The position numbers were made by a program, and so were the translations under genes. The notes under the pieces were generated by a model. That model saw only the letters and a program-made list of their open reading frames with translations, did not search any database and had not been told where the DNA came from. 64,000 nt of DNA from Vibrio tapetis subsp. tapetis. Lineage in GTDB: Bacteria; Pseudomonadota; Gammaproteobacteria; Enterobacterales; Vibrionaceae. Positions 36,090 through 45,627 of the stretch are shown in pieces. The stretch lies in the NCBI RefSeq assembly GCF_900233005.1, contig NZ_LT960611.1:2666001-2730000 (forward strand). The letters are read 5' to 3'. How positions within the stretch are numbered: the first letter of the stretch is position 1; each line of letters opens with the position of its first letter.

Positions 36090-36106
36090 ACTAAGAAAAT
36101 CTTAGT
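36090..36106. promoter_or_regulatory. XRE operator 2
   Basis: Second perfect ACTAAG-N5-CTTAGT dyad, centre-to-centre 34 bp from the first. Same arms and spacer length, different spacer bases, so it is a selected site. It lies 30 bp before the XRE start, fitting autorepression. Confidence 0.75.
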
Positions 36107-36135
36107 TACCATGAGATCAGAGACATGAAACTCAA

Positions 36136-36447
36136 GTGCCATTCGAAAACCCAATTCCAATACGGCTCAAAGAAGCTCGTAAAAAAGCAAAACTCTCGCA
36201 AAAATCGTTGGGAGTGTGCATAGGTATGGATGAAAGCTCAGCTAGCCCTAGAATGAATCAATATGAAAAGGGCAAACATACGCCAGATGTCAGAACCTTA
36301 AAGCTATTGGCTGATGAATTAGGCGTGCCTTTAAGTTTCTTTTTCTGTGAAGATGAAAGTTCTGCGGAAATAGCGTGCCTTGTTGCTCAAATGACGGAAG
36401 AGGAAAGAAAGGAACTTATCTTGTCATTGCTCCAAAGCAAAACCTGA
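36136..36447 (+). CDS. XRE-family transcriptional repressor
   Basis: 103 residues, Cro/C1-type helix-turn-helix: R-L-K-E-A-R-K-K-A-K-L-S-Q-K-S-L-G … N-Q-Y-E-K-G-K-H-T-P, with a short C-terminal tail. The start is GTG 36136; the nearby ATG at 36125 is out of frame. Divergent from the winged-helix/helicase pair and followed after 288 bp by hsdMSR. It most likely binds the paired dyads at 36056-36106. Confidence 0.88.
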   Translation: MPFENPIPIRLKEARKKAKLSQKSLGVCIGMDESSASPRMNQYEKGKHTPDVRTLKLLADELGVPLSFFFCEDESSAEIACLVAQMTEEERKELILSLLQSKT

Positions 36448-36465
36448 AATCTAGCAGCATTTCCT

Positions 36466-36493
36466 ATGCCTAGAGAACGATTACTCTAGGCAT
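36466..36493 (+). terminator. Stem-loop after the XRE gene
   Basis: ATGCCTAGAG-N8-CTCTAGGCAT, 18 bp after the XRE stop. The remaining 240 bp to hsdM are AT-rich and presumably hold the hsd promoter. Confidence 0.6.
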
Positions 36494-36735
36494 TGATAAC
36501 CTATTCCGCAATAATTCTATCCGTTAAATTCAACTCTAGAATACTTCCCTGTAGTAAACCATCGAGCTCAACATATTTACTCTTCAAATTGGCCAATTTT
36601 CATCAACACGCTAATGAAAATAAGGTATATTCCCCTTTAATTATCTAAAAACATTCAGCTATTGAACAACTGATAAAAGCACTCATTATTATCACTGGCT
36701 TTCAGTAGCTTAGCGATCAACAAGGCATTCAAAAC

Positions 36736-38208
36736 ATGTTTGAACAAGTATTTAAAAACGTCGACGACATCTTTCACAAAGACGCCGGCTGTTCTTCTGA
36801 GCTCGACTACACAGAGCAATCATCATGGATGCTGTTTTTAAAATATCTTGATGACCTTGAATTTACCAAGTCGCAAGAAGCGGAAATGATGATGGAAACC
36901 TACGAGTACATCATCGAGGAGCAATATCGTTGGAGCAACTGGGCTGCGCCTAAAGATGCTGAGGGTAAGTTTGACCATAACAACGCCTTAACCGGTGATG
37001 ATCTGATGGATTTTGTCGACGGCCAACTGTTCCCGTACCTAAAAGGATTTAAACAGCGTGCTAATAACGCCAACACCATTGAATACAAAATTGGTGAGAT
37101 TTTTAGTGAGATAAAAAACAAAATCCAAAGTGGCTATTCACTGCGTGACGCATTGGAAAAGATCGACGAATTACGTTTTCGCTCGCAGAAAGAAAAGCAC
37201 GAGCTGAGCCACTTATACGAAGTCAAAATCAAGAACATGGGTAACGCTGGTCGAAATGGTGGCGAATATTATACGCCGCGCCCATTAATCCGTGCGATGA
37301 TCGATGTTGTTCAACCTAAAATCGGTGAAACCATTTACGATGGTGCAGCAGGGTCAGCTGGTTTCCTATGTGAAGCCTTTGATTACCTACGTCAAGGTGG
37401 GCGAGACAAAGTGAAGCTTAGTACGACAGACTTAGCGACACTGCAAAACGATACGTTTTATGCCAAAGAGAAAAAGTCACTGGCGTATGTTATCGCCATC
37501 ATGAACATGATTTTACACGGAATTGAAGCGCCTAACGTATTACACACCAATACCCTGTCTGAAAACCTGCAAGATATTCAGCCGAGTAACCAGCACAGCA
37601 TCATACTGGCTAACCCTCCATTCGGTGGTAAAGAGCGCAAAGAGGTTCAAGAGAACTTCCCAGTCCAAACGGGTGAAACAGCATATTTATTCTTGCAACA
37701 CTTTATTAAAATGCTCAAACCTGGCGGCCGCGCTGCGGTTGTTATTAAAAATACCTTCCTAAGTAATACCGACAATGCCGCGATTAAACTGCGTAAGGAA
37801 CTACTAGAAAATTGTAACTTACATACGGTGCTTGATTGCCCAAGCGGTACGTTCTTAGGTGCGGGTGTAAAAACCGTTGTGCTGTTCTTTACCAAAGGCG
37901 AACCGACTTTAAGTACATGGTTTTATCAGCTTGATGCCGGCAGAAACTTAGGAAAATCTAACCCATTAAACGATAATGATTTGAAAGACTTTGTGGAGTT
38001 ACAGGCTGAATTTAAAGAAACAAAAAAGTCATGGTCCATTAAGAAGTCAAACTTGAATCAAGAAACATTAGATCTTCAAGTAAAAAATGTTAATCAAGAG
38101 GAGGAAAAACCGCTTCGTAGTCCAGAGGAAATAATTTTAGAAATATCTAATCTTGACGCTGAGAGTAAAGTAATAATCGGCAATATAGAGGCGCTAATCA
38201 ATGGGTAA
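36736..38208 (+). CDS. hsdM: Type I restriction-modification methyltransferase subunit
   Basis: N6-adenine methyltransferase subunit of a type I R-M system. HsdM N-terminal helical domain (F-K-N-V-D-D-I-F…Y-T-E-Q-S-S-W-M-L-F-L-K-Y-L), SAM motif D-G-A-A-G-S-A-G-F-L and catalytic N-P-P-F-G-G. 490 residues, full length. The C-terminal 60 residues are charged, for contact with HsdS. It overlaps hsdS by 8 bp. Confidence 0.96.
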   Translation: MFEQVFKNVDDIFHKDAGCSSELDYTEQSSWMLFLKYLDDLEFTKSQEAEMMMETYEYIIEEQYRWSNWAAPKDAEGKFDHNNALTGDDLMDFVDGQLFPYLKGFKQRANNANTIEYKIGEIFSEIKNKIQSGYSLRDALEKIDELRFRSQKEKHELSHLYEVKIKNMGNAGRNGGEYYTPRPLIRAMIDVVQPKIGETIYDGAAGSAGFLCEAFDYLRQGGRDKVKLSTTDLATLQNDTFYAKEKKSLAYVIAIMNMILHGIEAPNVLHTNTLSENLQDIQPSNQHSIILANPPFGGKERKEVQENFPVQTGETAYLFLQHFIKMLKPGGRAAVVIKNTFLSNTDNAAIKLRKELLENCNLHTVLDCPSGTFLGAGVKTVVLFFTKGEPTLSTWFYQLDAGRNLGKSNPLNDNDLKDFVELQAEFKETKKSWSIKKSNLNQETLDLQVKNVNQEEEKPLRSPEEIILEISNLDAESKVIIGNIEALING

Positions 38209-39406
38209 ATTTGAAAAACTGGGAGATGTTTGTGACTTTATTGGAGGCTCGCAACCGGCTAAATCAAATTTCGTTTATGATTTAACTGGCCTAGATAATT
38301 CTGAATATGCCCGCCTGATACAGATCAGGGATTATAAGTCGGATAAACATATTGTTTATATCCCTAAATCTAGCACTAAGAAATTTTGCAAAGTAGATGA
38401 TGTAATGATTGGTCGTTATGGGCCTCCAGTCTTTCAAATTTTAAGAGGTCTTGAGGGGGCGTATAATGTTGCTCTAATGAAAGCTATTCCAAGATCGGAC
38501 TTACTTGATAACGAATACCTTTTCTACTTTTTAATGTCCCCAAGTATTCAAAATTATATTATTAAGCTGTCTGAGAGGGCCGCGGGGCAAACTGGGGTAA
38601 ATAAACCGGCCCTACATGGCTTCCCTATTCTTGTTCCTAATATCCCAGAACAAAAGCGCATTGTGGCATTACTCGATACCGTGTTTGCCGACTTAGAAGA
38701 AACACGCTCTAAAACCGAACAAAACCTAAAAAATGCCCGCGAGTTGTTTGATAGCTACTTACAACAAGTGTTTAGCCAAAAAGGTGAAGGTTGGGAAGAA
38801 CTAGCCCTAGAAAATTTAGTAAGTGAGGATTGCTCTTTATCATATGGAATAGTTCAACCAGGAGATGATTTCAATGATGGGTTACCCGTTGTTAGACCTA
38901 CTGATTTAAAGACTGATCTTATAACTCCAGATGGCCTGAAGCTAATAGACCCTGTTAAATCTGAAGCTTATAAAAGAACGGTTTTACAAGGTGGTGAATT
39001 ACTAGTGTGCGTAAGAGGAAGTACTGGCATTACCTCTATAGCATGTAAAAGTTTAGCTGATGCAAACGTAACAAGAGGGATTGTTCCTGTCCGTTTTAAT
39101 CCAGAATTAATTTCGGATAGATTTGGTTATTATCAATTTATATCCCCTTTAGTCCAAAGCCAAATTAAGGATGCCACATACGGTGCAGCCTTAATGCAAA
39201 TTAACATCAGGGATTTTCGAAAAATCAAAGTAAGTACTCCGTCAATAGAAGTACAAAAGTCACTAGTAAATAAATTGGATAGTATAAGACCCGATCTAAT
39301 AAGAGCTGAAGAAATATACAAGCAAAAACTATTAGCTTTAGACGAACTAAAAAAATCCATTTTACACAAAGCCTTTAGTGGGGAATTAACCGCAGAGGCT
39401 AAGTAA
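38201..39406 (+). CDS. hsdS: Type I restriction-modification specificity subunit
   Basis: DNA-recognition subunit, 401 residues, with two target-recognition domains (about 1-155 and 205-345), each followed by a conserved helical spacer: P-E-Q-K-R-I-V-A-L-L-D-T-V-F-A-D-L-E-E-T-R-S-K after the first and L-V-N-K-L-D-S-I-R-P-D-L after the second. The TRDs are more AT-rich than the spacers, in keeping with domain swapping. The recognised sequence cannot be predicted. Confidence 0.95.
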   Translation: MGKFEKLGDVCDFIGGSQPAKSNFVYDLTGLDNSEYARLIQIRDYKSDKHIVYIPKSSTKKFCKVDDVMIGRYGPPVFQILRGLEGAYNVALMKAIPRSDLLDNEYLFYFLMSPSIQNYIIKLSERAAGQTGVNKPALHGFPILVPNIPEQKRIVALLDTVFADLEETRSKTEQNLKNARELFDSYLQQVFSQKGEGWEELALENLVSEDCSLSYGIVQPGDDFNDGLPVVRPTDLKTDLITPDGLKLIDPVKSEAYKRTVLQGGELLVCVRGSTGITSIACKSLADANVTRGIVPVRFNPELISDRFGYYQFISPLVQSQIKDATYGAALMQINIRDFRKIKVSTPSIEVQKSLVNKLDSIRPDLIRAEEIYKQKLLALDELKKSILHKAFSGELTAEAK

Positions 39407-39440
39407 ATAACGGTCAGTATTTTTAACACAGGTCAATGGC

Positions 39441-42017
39441 ATGAGTAGAAACGAATCTGAAACCCGTGCTGAGTTAATCTCGCCTAAACTGACTTTAGAT
39501 GGTTGGGGTAAGGCTGACCACAGTATCATTCGCCGTGAAGTGAGTATTACTGCTGGGCGTATTTTGGGTGGCGGTAAACGTGGCTCAAAACTCAGTGCTG
39601 ATTACGTTTTAGAGTATCAAGGCCGCAAGCTTGCGGCAGTTGAGGCTAAACGTGAAGGCTTAAGCTATACCGAAGGTGTGCGCCAGGCAAAAGACTACGC
39701 CGAGCGTTTGCAGTGCCGTTTCGGTTATGCCACCAATGGTCATGACATTTACCAAATAGACATGCTGACGGGCGAAGAACAGCCCGTTGATCGTTATCTG
39801 AGCCCAGAAGAGATGTGGGCGATTGCCTTTAATGGTGAAGATGGAAAGAGCGAACCTGAGTTCACGAGCACTTGGCGTGAAAACTTTGCAAAAATACCGT
39901 TTGAATGCAAAGGCGATTGGCAACCTCGGTACTACCAAGAAAACGCCATAAACCAAGCGTTAGAGGCAATTGCACAAAGCAAAGACCGTATTCTGCTAAC
40001 CCTAGCAACAGGAACGGGGAAAACCTGTATTGCGTTTCAACTGTCATGGAAGCTATTTCATAGCCGTTGGAGCTTACAAGCCGCTAAGAACCCAAGTAAC
40101 GCTAAAAAACGTCCACGTATTCTGTTTTTAGCCGACCGAAATGTATTAACCAAGCAAGCCTTTAATGATTTTGGCGCTTTTGGTGAAGATGCCGTCGTGC
40201 GTATTACCCCAAGCGAAATTAAAAAAGCCAAGGGTGTACCTAAAAACGCCAGTATCTTTATGGCAATTTTCCAAACCCTAATGACGGACTCTGCAAATAA
40301 ACACAGCTTGAATGCAGAAGAAGTTGAAGATGAAGATGAAGATGAAGAATTTGAACAAGCGGTAATAACAGATACAAGCAATTGTAACTTCAGACAATAC
40401 CCAGAAGATTTTTTCGATTTTATCATTATTGATGAATGTCACCGAGGCGGAGCGAATGATGAGAGTTCGTGGCGCGATATTCTTAACTACTTTGCACCAG
40501 CGGTACAACTTGGCTTAACCGCGACGCCAAAGCGAACCGACAACGCTGACAGTTATAAATACTTTGGTGAACCAGTTCATAGCTACACCTTAAAACAAGG
40601 CATTAACGATGGCTTTTTAACGCCTTTCAAAGTGTACCCAATTGTCGGCACTATGGATGAGTACATCTATACCCCTGGGGATGCAGTTACCTTTAAAGGT
40701 GAACCAGAGCCAGGGAAAGTGTACAAAGAGAGCGACTTTAACCGCATCATCACCATGCCTCAGCGCGAACAAAAGCGTGTGCAGTATTGGATGGATCATA
40801 TCAATCCCCATGAGAAGACAATCGTATTCTGTGCCACTCAGGAGCACGCAGGCATGGTTCGAGATTTAATCAACCAATATGCATCCAAGAAAGGTTGGAC
40901 AAAAAACCCAAGTTACTGTGTTCGCATAACGGCGAACGATGGTGCTGCGGGTGAGAATGATCTACGCACATTCTGTGACAACGAAAAAACGATTCCGACC
41001 ATCTTAACAACCTCTCGTAAGCTATCTACTGGTGTTGATGCTCGTAACGTTCGTAACATTGTATTGATGCGTCCATGTAACAATATGATTGAGTTTAAGC
41101 AGATCATTGGCCGTGGTACGCGCATGTACGATGGTAAATCGTTTTTTACTGTATATGACTTCGTAAAAGCGCATCATAACTTTTCTGATCCTGAATGGGA
41201 TGGTGAACCATTACCACCAGAGGAAAAACCCGAAGAAGAGCCTTGTGATATTTGTAATAACAAGCCATGTAGTTGCTTATGCGAAGAATGTGGCTTCAAT
41301 CCATGTAATTGCGAACATGAGACGCCTCCAGAGCACTGTAACGAATGCCACTGCAACCCTTGCCAATGTATCACCGAGCCTTGTAATAACTGCGGAGACA
41401 CCCCTTGTAGTTGCGAAGAAGGTGAGAAAGAAGGGAAACCAGAGAAGATATTCATTACTCTAACTGACGGCAAGGTGCGCCAAATACAACACATGAAAAG
41501 TGTATTGTTCATGGGTGCTGACGGCGACATGCTCACCGCTAAACAATTTGTTGAGCAACTGTTTGGTGATTTACCGCGATTTTTTAACAATGAAGATGAG
41601 CTACGTGAGATCTGGAGTAACCCAAGCACCCGTGAAAAGTTATTAGCTGATCTGCAAGAAGCCGGTTACGACGATGAAAAGCTCGACAACATGAAGGAAA
41701 TTATCGACGCTAAAGACAGCGACGTTTATGACCTGTTTTCTTTTGTCGCTTACGCCAGAGAAACCCATACTCGAAAAGAACGCGTCGCAACTGCGAAACC
41801 TGGTATATCCAGTGAATTCACCTCTAAACAAATCGAATTTATTGAGTTCATCTTAGATAAGTACATTGAGGATGGCGTTCAAGAACTGGCCGCGAAGAAA
41901 ATGCGTAGTTTGGTTGAGCTTAAGTACGACACTATAAGTGATGCTGCTGAGGTGTTTGGCTCACCCATGGCTATCCGTGATACGTTTGTTGGGTTTCAGA
42001 AGTATTTGTATGAGTAG
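39441..42017 (+). CDS. hsdR: Type I restriction endonuclease subunit with Cys-rich insert
   Basis: Motor and nuclease subunit, 858 residues. N-terminal PD-(D/E)xK nuclease (A-D-Y-V-L-E-Y…V-E-A-K-R-E), Walker A L-A-T-G-T-G-K-T, motif II I-I-I-D-E-C-H, S-T-G-V-D-A-R-N and Q-I-I-G-R-G-T-R in the second RecA lobe. Residues about 602-658 hold four repeats of a C-x-x-C-(x)n-P-C-x-C kind, 17-18 cysteines in under 60 residues, probably binding zinc; this is not a core part of HsdR. Completes the hsdMSR operon. Confidence 0.95.
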   Translation: MSRNESETRAELISPKLTLDGWGKADHSIIRREVSITAGRILGGGKRGSKLSADYVLEYQGRKLAAVEAKREGLSYTEGVRQAKDYAERLQCRFGYATNGHDIYQIDMLTGEEQPVDRYLSPEEMWAIAFNGEDGKSEPEFTSTWRENFAKIPFECKGDWQPRYYQENAINQALEAIAQSKDRILLTLATGTGKTCIAFQLSWKLFHSRWSLQAAKNPSNAKKRPRILFLADRNVLTKQAFNDFGAFGEDAVVRITPSEIKKAKGVPKNASIFMAIFQTLMTDSANKHSLNAEEVEDEDEDEEFEQAVITDTSNCNFRQYPEDFFDFIIIDECHRGGANDESSWRDILNYFAPAVQLGLTATPKRTDNADSYKYFGEPVHSYTLKQGINDGFLTPFKVYPIVGTMDEYIYTPGDAVTFKGEPEPGKVYKESDFNRIITMPQREQKRVQYWMDHINPHEKTIVFCATQEHAGMVRDLINQYASKKGWTKNPSYCVRITANDGAAGENDLRTFCDNEKTIPTILTTSRKLSTGVDARNVRNIVLMRPCNNMIEFKQIIGRGTRMYDGKSFFTVYDFVKAHHNFSDPEWDGEPLPPEEKPEEEPCDICNNKPCSCLCEECGFNPCNCEHETPPEHCNECHCNPCQCITEPCNNCGDTPCSCEEGEKEGKPEKIFITLTDGKVRQIQHMKSVLFMGADGDMLTAKQFVEQLFGDLPRFFNNEDELREIWSNPSTREKLLADLQEAGYDDEKLDNMKEIIDAKDSDVYDLFSFVAYARETHTRKERVATAKPGISSEFTSKQIEFIEFILDKYIEDGVQELAAKKMRSLVELKYDTISDAAEVFGSPMAIRDTFVGFQKYLYE

Positions 42018-42176
42018 AGGGAATTTACAGCTTATGCGACTCAGCAAGATAAATTTATGGCATTCCGTTTTAGTGAGAATACCACCTCACTGACAGCGCT
42101 ATTTTGGAATACATAGTAGATTAATAGCAGAATGTGATAACATTTTGGATAGAAAAAACACTTGGTGGAATACAAA

Positions 42177-43037
42177 ATGAACAATGGAAACAGTCAATAT
42201 GAGGACTTGTGTAAGCGAGTTATCAATGAAGGTGTTTGGGTTAAGAACGAAAGGACAGGCAAGCGCTGCTTAACCGCTATCAATGCAGATTTAGAATATG
42301 ACGTTGCCGCTAATGAATTTCCACTAGTAACAACACGAAAAGCTTTTTGGAAAAGCGCCATAGCTGAAATGCTAGCCTACTTACGTGGCTATGATAACGC
42401 TGCCGATTTTCGTAAATTAGGCACTAAAACATGGGATGCTAACGCTAACCAAAATGAAGCATGGCTCAATAACCCACACCGTAAAGGTGAGGATGATATG
42501 GGCAGAGTATACGGTGTTCAGGGACGTAAATGGGCAAAACCTGACGGTGGTTTTGTCGATCAATATAAGAAGATTATAGATAACCTAAGCAAAGGGATTG
42601 ATGATAGGGGTGAAATCCTAAACTTCTATAATCCTGGTGAGTTTCACATGGGTTGTTTACGGCCTTGTATGTATAGCCATCACTTCTCAATACTTGGCGA
42701 CACTCTCTATTTAAATAGTACTCAACGCAGCTGTGACGTCCCACTTGGATTAGTATTCAATCAAATTCAAGTAGCTTGGCTACTTCAAATCACAGCCCAA
42801 ATTGCAGGATTAAAAGCCGGAAAAGCGTTCCATAAGATCGTAAATGCTCACATCTATGAAGACCAAATAGAGCTAATGAAAGAGCAAGTTAAGAGAGAAC
42901 CTTTTTCCGCACCAAAACTTATTATTAATCCAAAAATCAAGTCGTTAGAAGATTTAGAAACATGGGTTACTATGGATGACTTTGAGGTTGTTAATTACCA
43001 GCACCACGAACCAATCAAGTATCCTTTTTCAGTTTAG
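42177..43037 (+). CDS. thyA: Island-borne thymidylate synthase (replacement copy)
   Basis: Complete dUMP-to-dTMP methylase, 286 residues, using methylene-tetrahydrofolate. ATG 42177 has GGTGGA upstream; the TTG five codons earlier overlaps that site. The catalytic Cys lies in [11 protein letters not shown], followed by [10 protein letters not shown] and H-I-Y-E-D-Q, ending I-K-Y-P-F-S-V. It is clearly homologous to the host fragments yet differs at many residues along the whole length, so it is not a duplicate made by insertion. With host thyA broken, it is the only intact copy in the window and should keep the cell thymine-independent. Confidence 0.96.
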   Translation: MNNGNSQYEDLCKRVINEGVWVKNERTGKRCLTAINADLEYDVAANEFPLVTTRKAFWKSAIAEMLAYLRGYDNAADFRKLGTKTWDANANQNEAWLNNPHRKGEDDMGRVYGVQGRKWAKPDGGFVDQYKKIIDNLSKGIDDRGEILNFYNPGEFHMGCLRPCMYSHHFSILGDTLYLNSTQRSCDVPLGLVFNQIQVAWLLQITAQIAGLKAGKAFHKIVNAHIYEDQIELMKEQVKREPFSAPKLIINPKIKSLEDLETWVTMDDFEVVNYQHHEPIKYPFSV

Positions 43038-43050
43038 TTTTAATACGGTA

Positions 43051-43069
43051 ATGGGGCTTCAAGCCCCAT
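43051..43069. terminator. Bidirectional stem-loop between island thyA and recombinase operon
   Basis: ATGGGGCTT-C-AAGCCCCAT between the convergent genes. Confidence 0.75.
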
Positions 43070-43073
43070 TTAC

Positions 43074-43553
43074 TTACTCACTTGTCTTAAGTATATTCTC
43101 TAATAGTACAACCCTTTCCTCAAGGGATTTTATTAATTTCCGCTCCTTTCTAAGCTCTGCTTTGTGCCATTCAAGGCTGTCATAATCACGTGCAGAACGA
43201 ATTCTTAACTTCTCTAAGTCCCTTTCTGATTCTGAATATTTAGTAAACCAATGCAAGATCTCTAGCTTTGACTGATCTAATAAACCTTGCAAGTTCTCTT
43301 CTTGTTTCTTTTTAGTAACTTTGGTTCGGTTTGAATCTTCATCGCGCTGCTTTGTTATTAGCTCAATCTCAAGGCCGACCCAATCCCTAGAACCTTTTCC
43401 ACCCAGGGTATTACGATGAAGCCCTGTTAACTTGGATACTTGAGCTTTGGTTGCTTTCAAGTTTTTGTCTTGTCGAATTGCATCTAACGCAGACCAAATC
43501 TTATCTGTATTTTTATCGTATTTTTCTTGGTTCTTTTGATCATACTCAGCCAT
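43074..43553 (-). CDS. Small coiled-coil protein of the recombinase module (GmtX/TnpC-like)
   Basis: 159 residues. The N-terminal 60 look like a helix-turn-helix (A-T-K-A-Q-V-S-K-L-T-G-L-H-R-N-T-L); the rest is charged coiled coil. Last gene of the recombinase operon; its ATG overlaps the previous stop (TGATG). Tn554 has TnpC and Gamma-Mobile-Trio islands have GmtX in the matching place: a small DNA-binding accessory protein. The match is by position and character, not by alignment. Confidence 0.65.
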   Translation of the reverse strand: MAEYDQKNQEKYDKNTDKIWSALDAIRQDKNLKATKAQVSKLTGLHRNTLGGKGSRDWVGLEIELITKQRDEDSNRTKVTKKKQEENLQGLLDQSKLEILHWFTKYSESERDLEKLRIRSARDYDSLEWHKAELRKERKLIKSLEERVVLLENILKTSE

Positions 43554-44998
43554 CAGATCAATGCCTCACCTAAATACTCTAATACTCTTTTTGCCTCTTC
43601 AATTACTTCAACTATCTGATCTTGTCTGTCTTCGTACCCCTCAGCACCGATCAATTTTAGATTAGAAAGATATATTTCACGCCATTTCGGGGCATTAGCT
43701 TTAGTTACTATGGCATTGCAACAACGGACTGGATTACACCTTAATCCACCGATACATGGCAAGGTTTCATCAAAATTTTCTGCCCCACCAAAGCAATAGC
43801 CACTACCTACATTGATGATCGCCAAACCTTGTTTAACCATTGCTTCATATATTTCTTCTTCTGTATAACCTGCTTCCATGCAACCATTAAAGTACATTTT
43901 TATTTTTGATAAATGTTCGTCGGCTTGTCCACCCATGTATTTTCCGTTCGGATCAAAATTAGCTTTAACCGCTTCTAATTCAGCAATGTGCCTAAAGTTT
44001 AAGGTTTCTTTCTGAACACTTGATAACTGATTAGCTATACCACCATAACCAAGTGTTGTTTCGCTAACTTGACCTTTACGTACAAGTTCATCTGTTGCCG
44101 AAACGATATGTTTAAGCTGATAAGAAATGACAGGTAATCCAACATCGGATCTATACATTTGGTGCGCTAAACTGTGTCGAAATAGATACCCACATAAATT
44201 ACTATTGCTGTCCTTTGATGATATGCTTGTTAATACCTCAAATGCCATTCTAATTGTATGACTAAGACATGACATAGGTGTATTTATCTCATCTGGAAAT
44301 GATGTATTTACACTACCAAAAACATACGAATTCTGAAAAACCTTTCCTCCTATCAACCTAATGACTTTGATGGCGTCGACCATAATTGGTATCGCTACCC
44401 AACGATCATTAAACAAGTTCCATCGATTGTCTCTCCCCTTATGCTCCTCAGCGGAAATAGTTTTGTTATTTAGATTCAGACAACCATCAACCTTTAAATC
44501 TGAATACACATTGGGTCTTGCACCCATCAGAGAAGCGATCACCCATAATGCTGAATAATACACCTCATTAATTGCAACTCGGAGAGATTCCAAAGAGCTA
44601 ATATCTTGCCGTAAGCGAGCCCCCACTTTCCACTCCGTCGGCTCATAACCTGCCAAATCAAGGCTTGTTACTTTATTATCAGGGAAAAGTACGTTGATCT
44701 TAGCAAGGGAGTAACCATTCTTATACAAACGATAAGCACCATAGTCATCAAAGTTTTGCTTTGAATAAGGAAACTCTTTATATGTTTTTGCAAGCACCTC
44801 ATAGTATTTCACCATTATAGGGTCATTCACCTTTTCGCCAACAGTATATAAAAATCTCACTACATTAAATGAAGCTTTCTTAAGCGCTAAATCAAAGGTT
44901 TTTGTTTCAAGGTAAGAGAGTTTTTCTTTATTCTTACGACCGTTTTTTTTACGTCCTAGTTCATACATTTTTTTAAAGTGTGGTAGTCTGCCTGGCAC
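43553..44998 (-). CDS. Tyrosine-recombinase-like protein, C-terminal catalytic part
   Basis: 481 residues from a GTG at 44998. Catalytic-type motifs are visible: first Arg in M-G-A-R-P-N-V-Y-S-D-L, G-Y-L-F-R-H-S-L-A-H-Q-M, then Y-Q-L-K-H-I and T-T-L-G-Y-G-G with the probable Tyr nucleophile. The tail has a cysteine cluster (G-Y-C-F-G…L-P-C-I-G-G-L-R-C-N-P-V-R-C-C) that may bind metal. It overlaps the upstream 223-residue frame by 43 bp at a slippery A7 run, so the two may make one protein by -1 frameshift. Confidence 0.7.
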   Translation of the reverse strand: MPGRLPHFKKMYELGRKKNGRKNKEKLSYLETKTFDLALKKASFNVVRFLYTVGEKVNDPIMVKYYEVLAKTYKEFPYSKQNFDDYGAYRLYKNGYSLAKINVLFPDNKVTSLDLAGYEPTEWKVGARLRQDISSLESLRVAINEVYYSALWVIASLMGARPNVYSDLKVDGCLNLNNKTISAEEHKGRDNRWNLFNDRWVAIPIMVDAIKVIRLIGGKVFQNSYVFGSVNTSFPDEINTPMSCLSHTIRMAFEVLTSISSKDSNSNLCGYLFRHSLAHQMYRSDVGLPVISYQLKHIVSATDELVRKGQVSETTLGYGGIANQLSSVQKETLNFRHIAELEAVKANFDPNGKYMGGQADEHLSKIKMYFNGCMEAGYTEEEIYEAMVKQGLAIINVGSGYCFGGAENFDETLPCIGGLRCNPVRCCNAIVTKANAPKWREIYLSNLKLIGAEGYEDRQDQIVEVIEEAKRVLEYLGEALI

Positions 44999-45627
44999 TC
45001 AATGCCGATTAACTCTTTAGCTTTATGATTTCTTAAATAGCCAAAAAAATACTTATAACTATTGTATAATTTTTTATCAGACGATATTTTTAGTTTAGTC
45101 TTTTTTACCGCATCCTCAAAATCTAGCAACGAGATATCAGAAATATTACTATAATGCTCCTTCACATACTCTTTACCTAGTCGCCCCTCTACTTCATTAA
45201 GTACAAAATCTAAAAACGCAAGCCCATCTTTAATTACACCAATGAATGTATTCGGCTTTATCTCGTTTTTTTGATGACCAAAATCCTTTGGTGTGGTATA
45301 AATATTCAATAGTAGGCACTTTATCTCAGTAATGATTCCAAGTGGGATATGTGTATAAGAACCAAAGTTGATCTGAACATGTGACATCCTAACAGAAGCT
45401 GAACGATTGGCTGACTCCGCATCGAAGTCCCACAACATATCACGAAAGACACTCTTCGCTGATACTGGCAGTAGTGCGAGCTTAACAATATAAGGCGCAA
45501 TACCTTTATTTTCTTCATGAAAACCAACTTTGTTTAAGAACGACAAATTAGAAAGAACATCTGTAAAATGTTTATTTATTTCCTGTAAATGTTCGAATTC
45601 TTTACGTTCCATTTTTAACCACTCCAA
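44956..45627 (-). CDS. N-terminal part of the third recombinase unit, or separate accessory protein
   Basis: 223 residues with no recognised domain; mostly helical. Its end reads H-T-L-K-K-C-M-N-stop, while the next frame continues K-K-M-Y-E-L-G-R-K-K across the same bases. Start ATG overlaps the 778-residue gene's stop by 13 bp. Either an accessory protein or the N-terminal arm-binding part of the following recombinase. Confidence 0.6.
   Translation of the reverse strand: MEWLKMERKEFEHLQEINKHFTDVLSNLSFLNKVGFHEENKGIAPYIVKLALLPVSAKSVFRDMLWDFDAESANRSASVRMSHVQINFGSYTHIPLGIITEIKCLLLNIYTTPKDFGHQKNEIKPNTFIGVIKDGLAFLDFVLNEVEGRLGKEYVKEHYSNISDISLLDFEDAVKKTKLKISSDKKLYNSYKYFFGYLRNHKAKELIGIECQADYHTLKKCMN
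44973..44985 (-). promoter_or_regulatory. Possible -1 frameshift site (A7 slippery run)
   Basis: In the 223-residue frame the bases read TTA-AAA-AAA-TGT; a tandem slip back by one at A-AAA-AAA continues as AAA-ATG-TAT in the 481-residue frame. A_AAA_AAA is a classic bacterial slippery heptamer. An indel in the same homopolymer is the alternative. Confidence 0.4.

Noticed and set aside
40058..40426. Antisense ORF with a poly-Ser run in hsdR
   Set aside because: Shadow of the acidic E-D-E-D-E-D-E-E stretch in HsdR, not a gene.
41174..41629. 151-codon ORF antisense to hsdR, rich in Ser/Leu/Gln
   Set aside because: It is the shadow of the cysteine-rich repeat of HsdR and has no start signal.
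42018..42176. Possible attachment-site copy or second island edge at the replacement thyA
   Set aside because: No sign of an edge; AGTGAG-N8-CTCACT near 42074 is only a short stem, and the gene is convergent with the recombinase operon as normal cargo.
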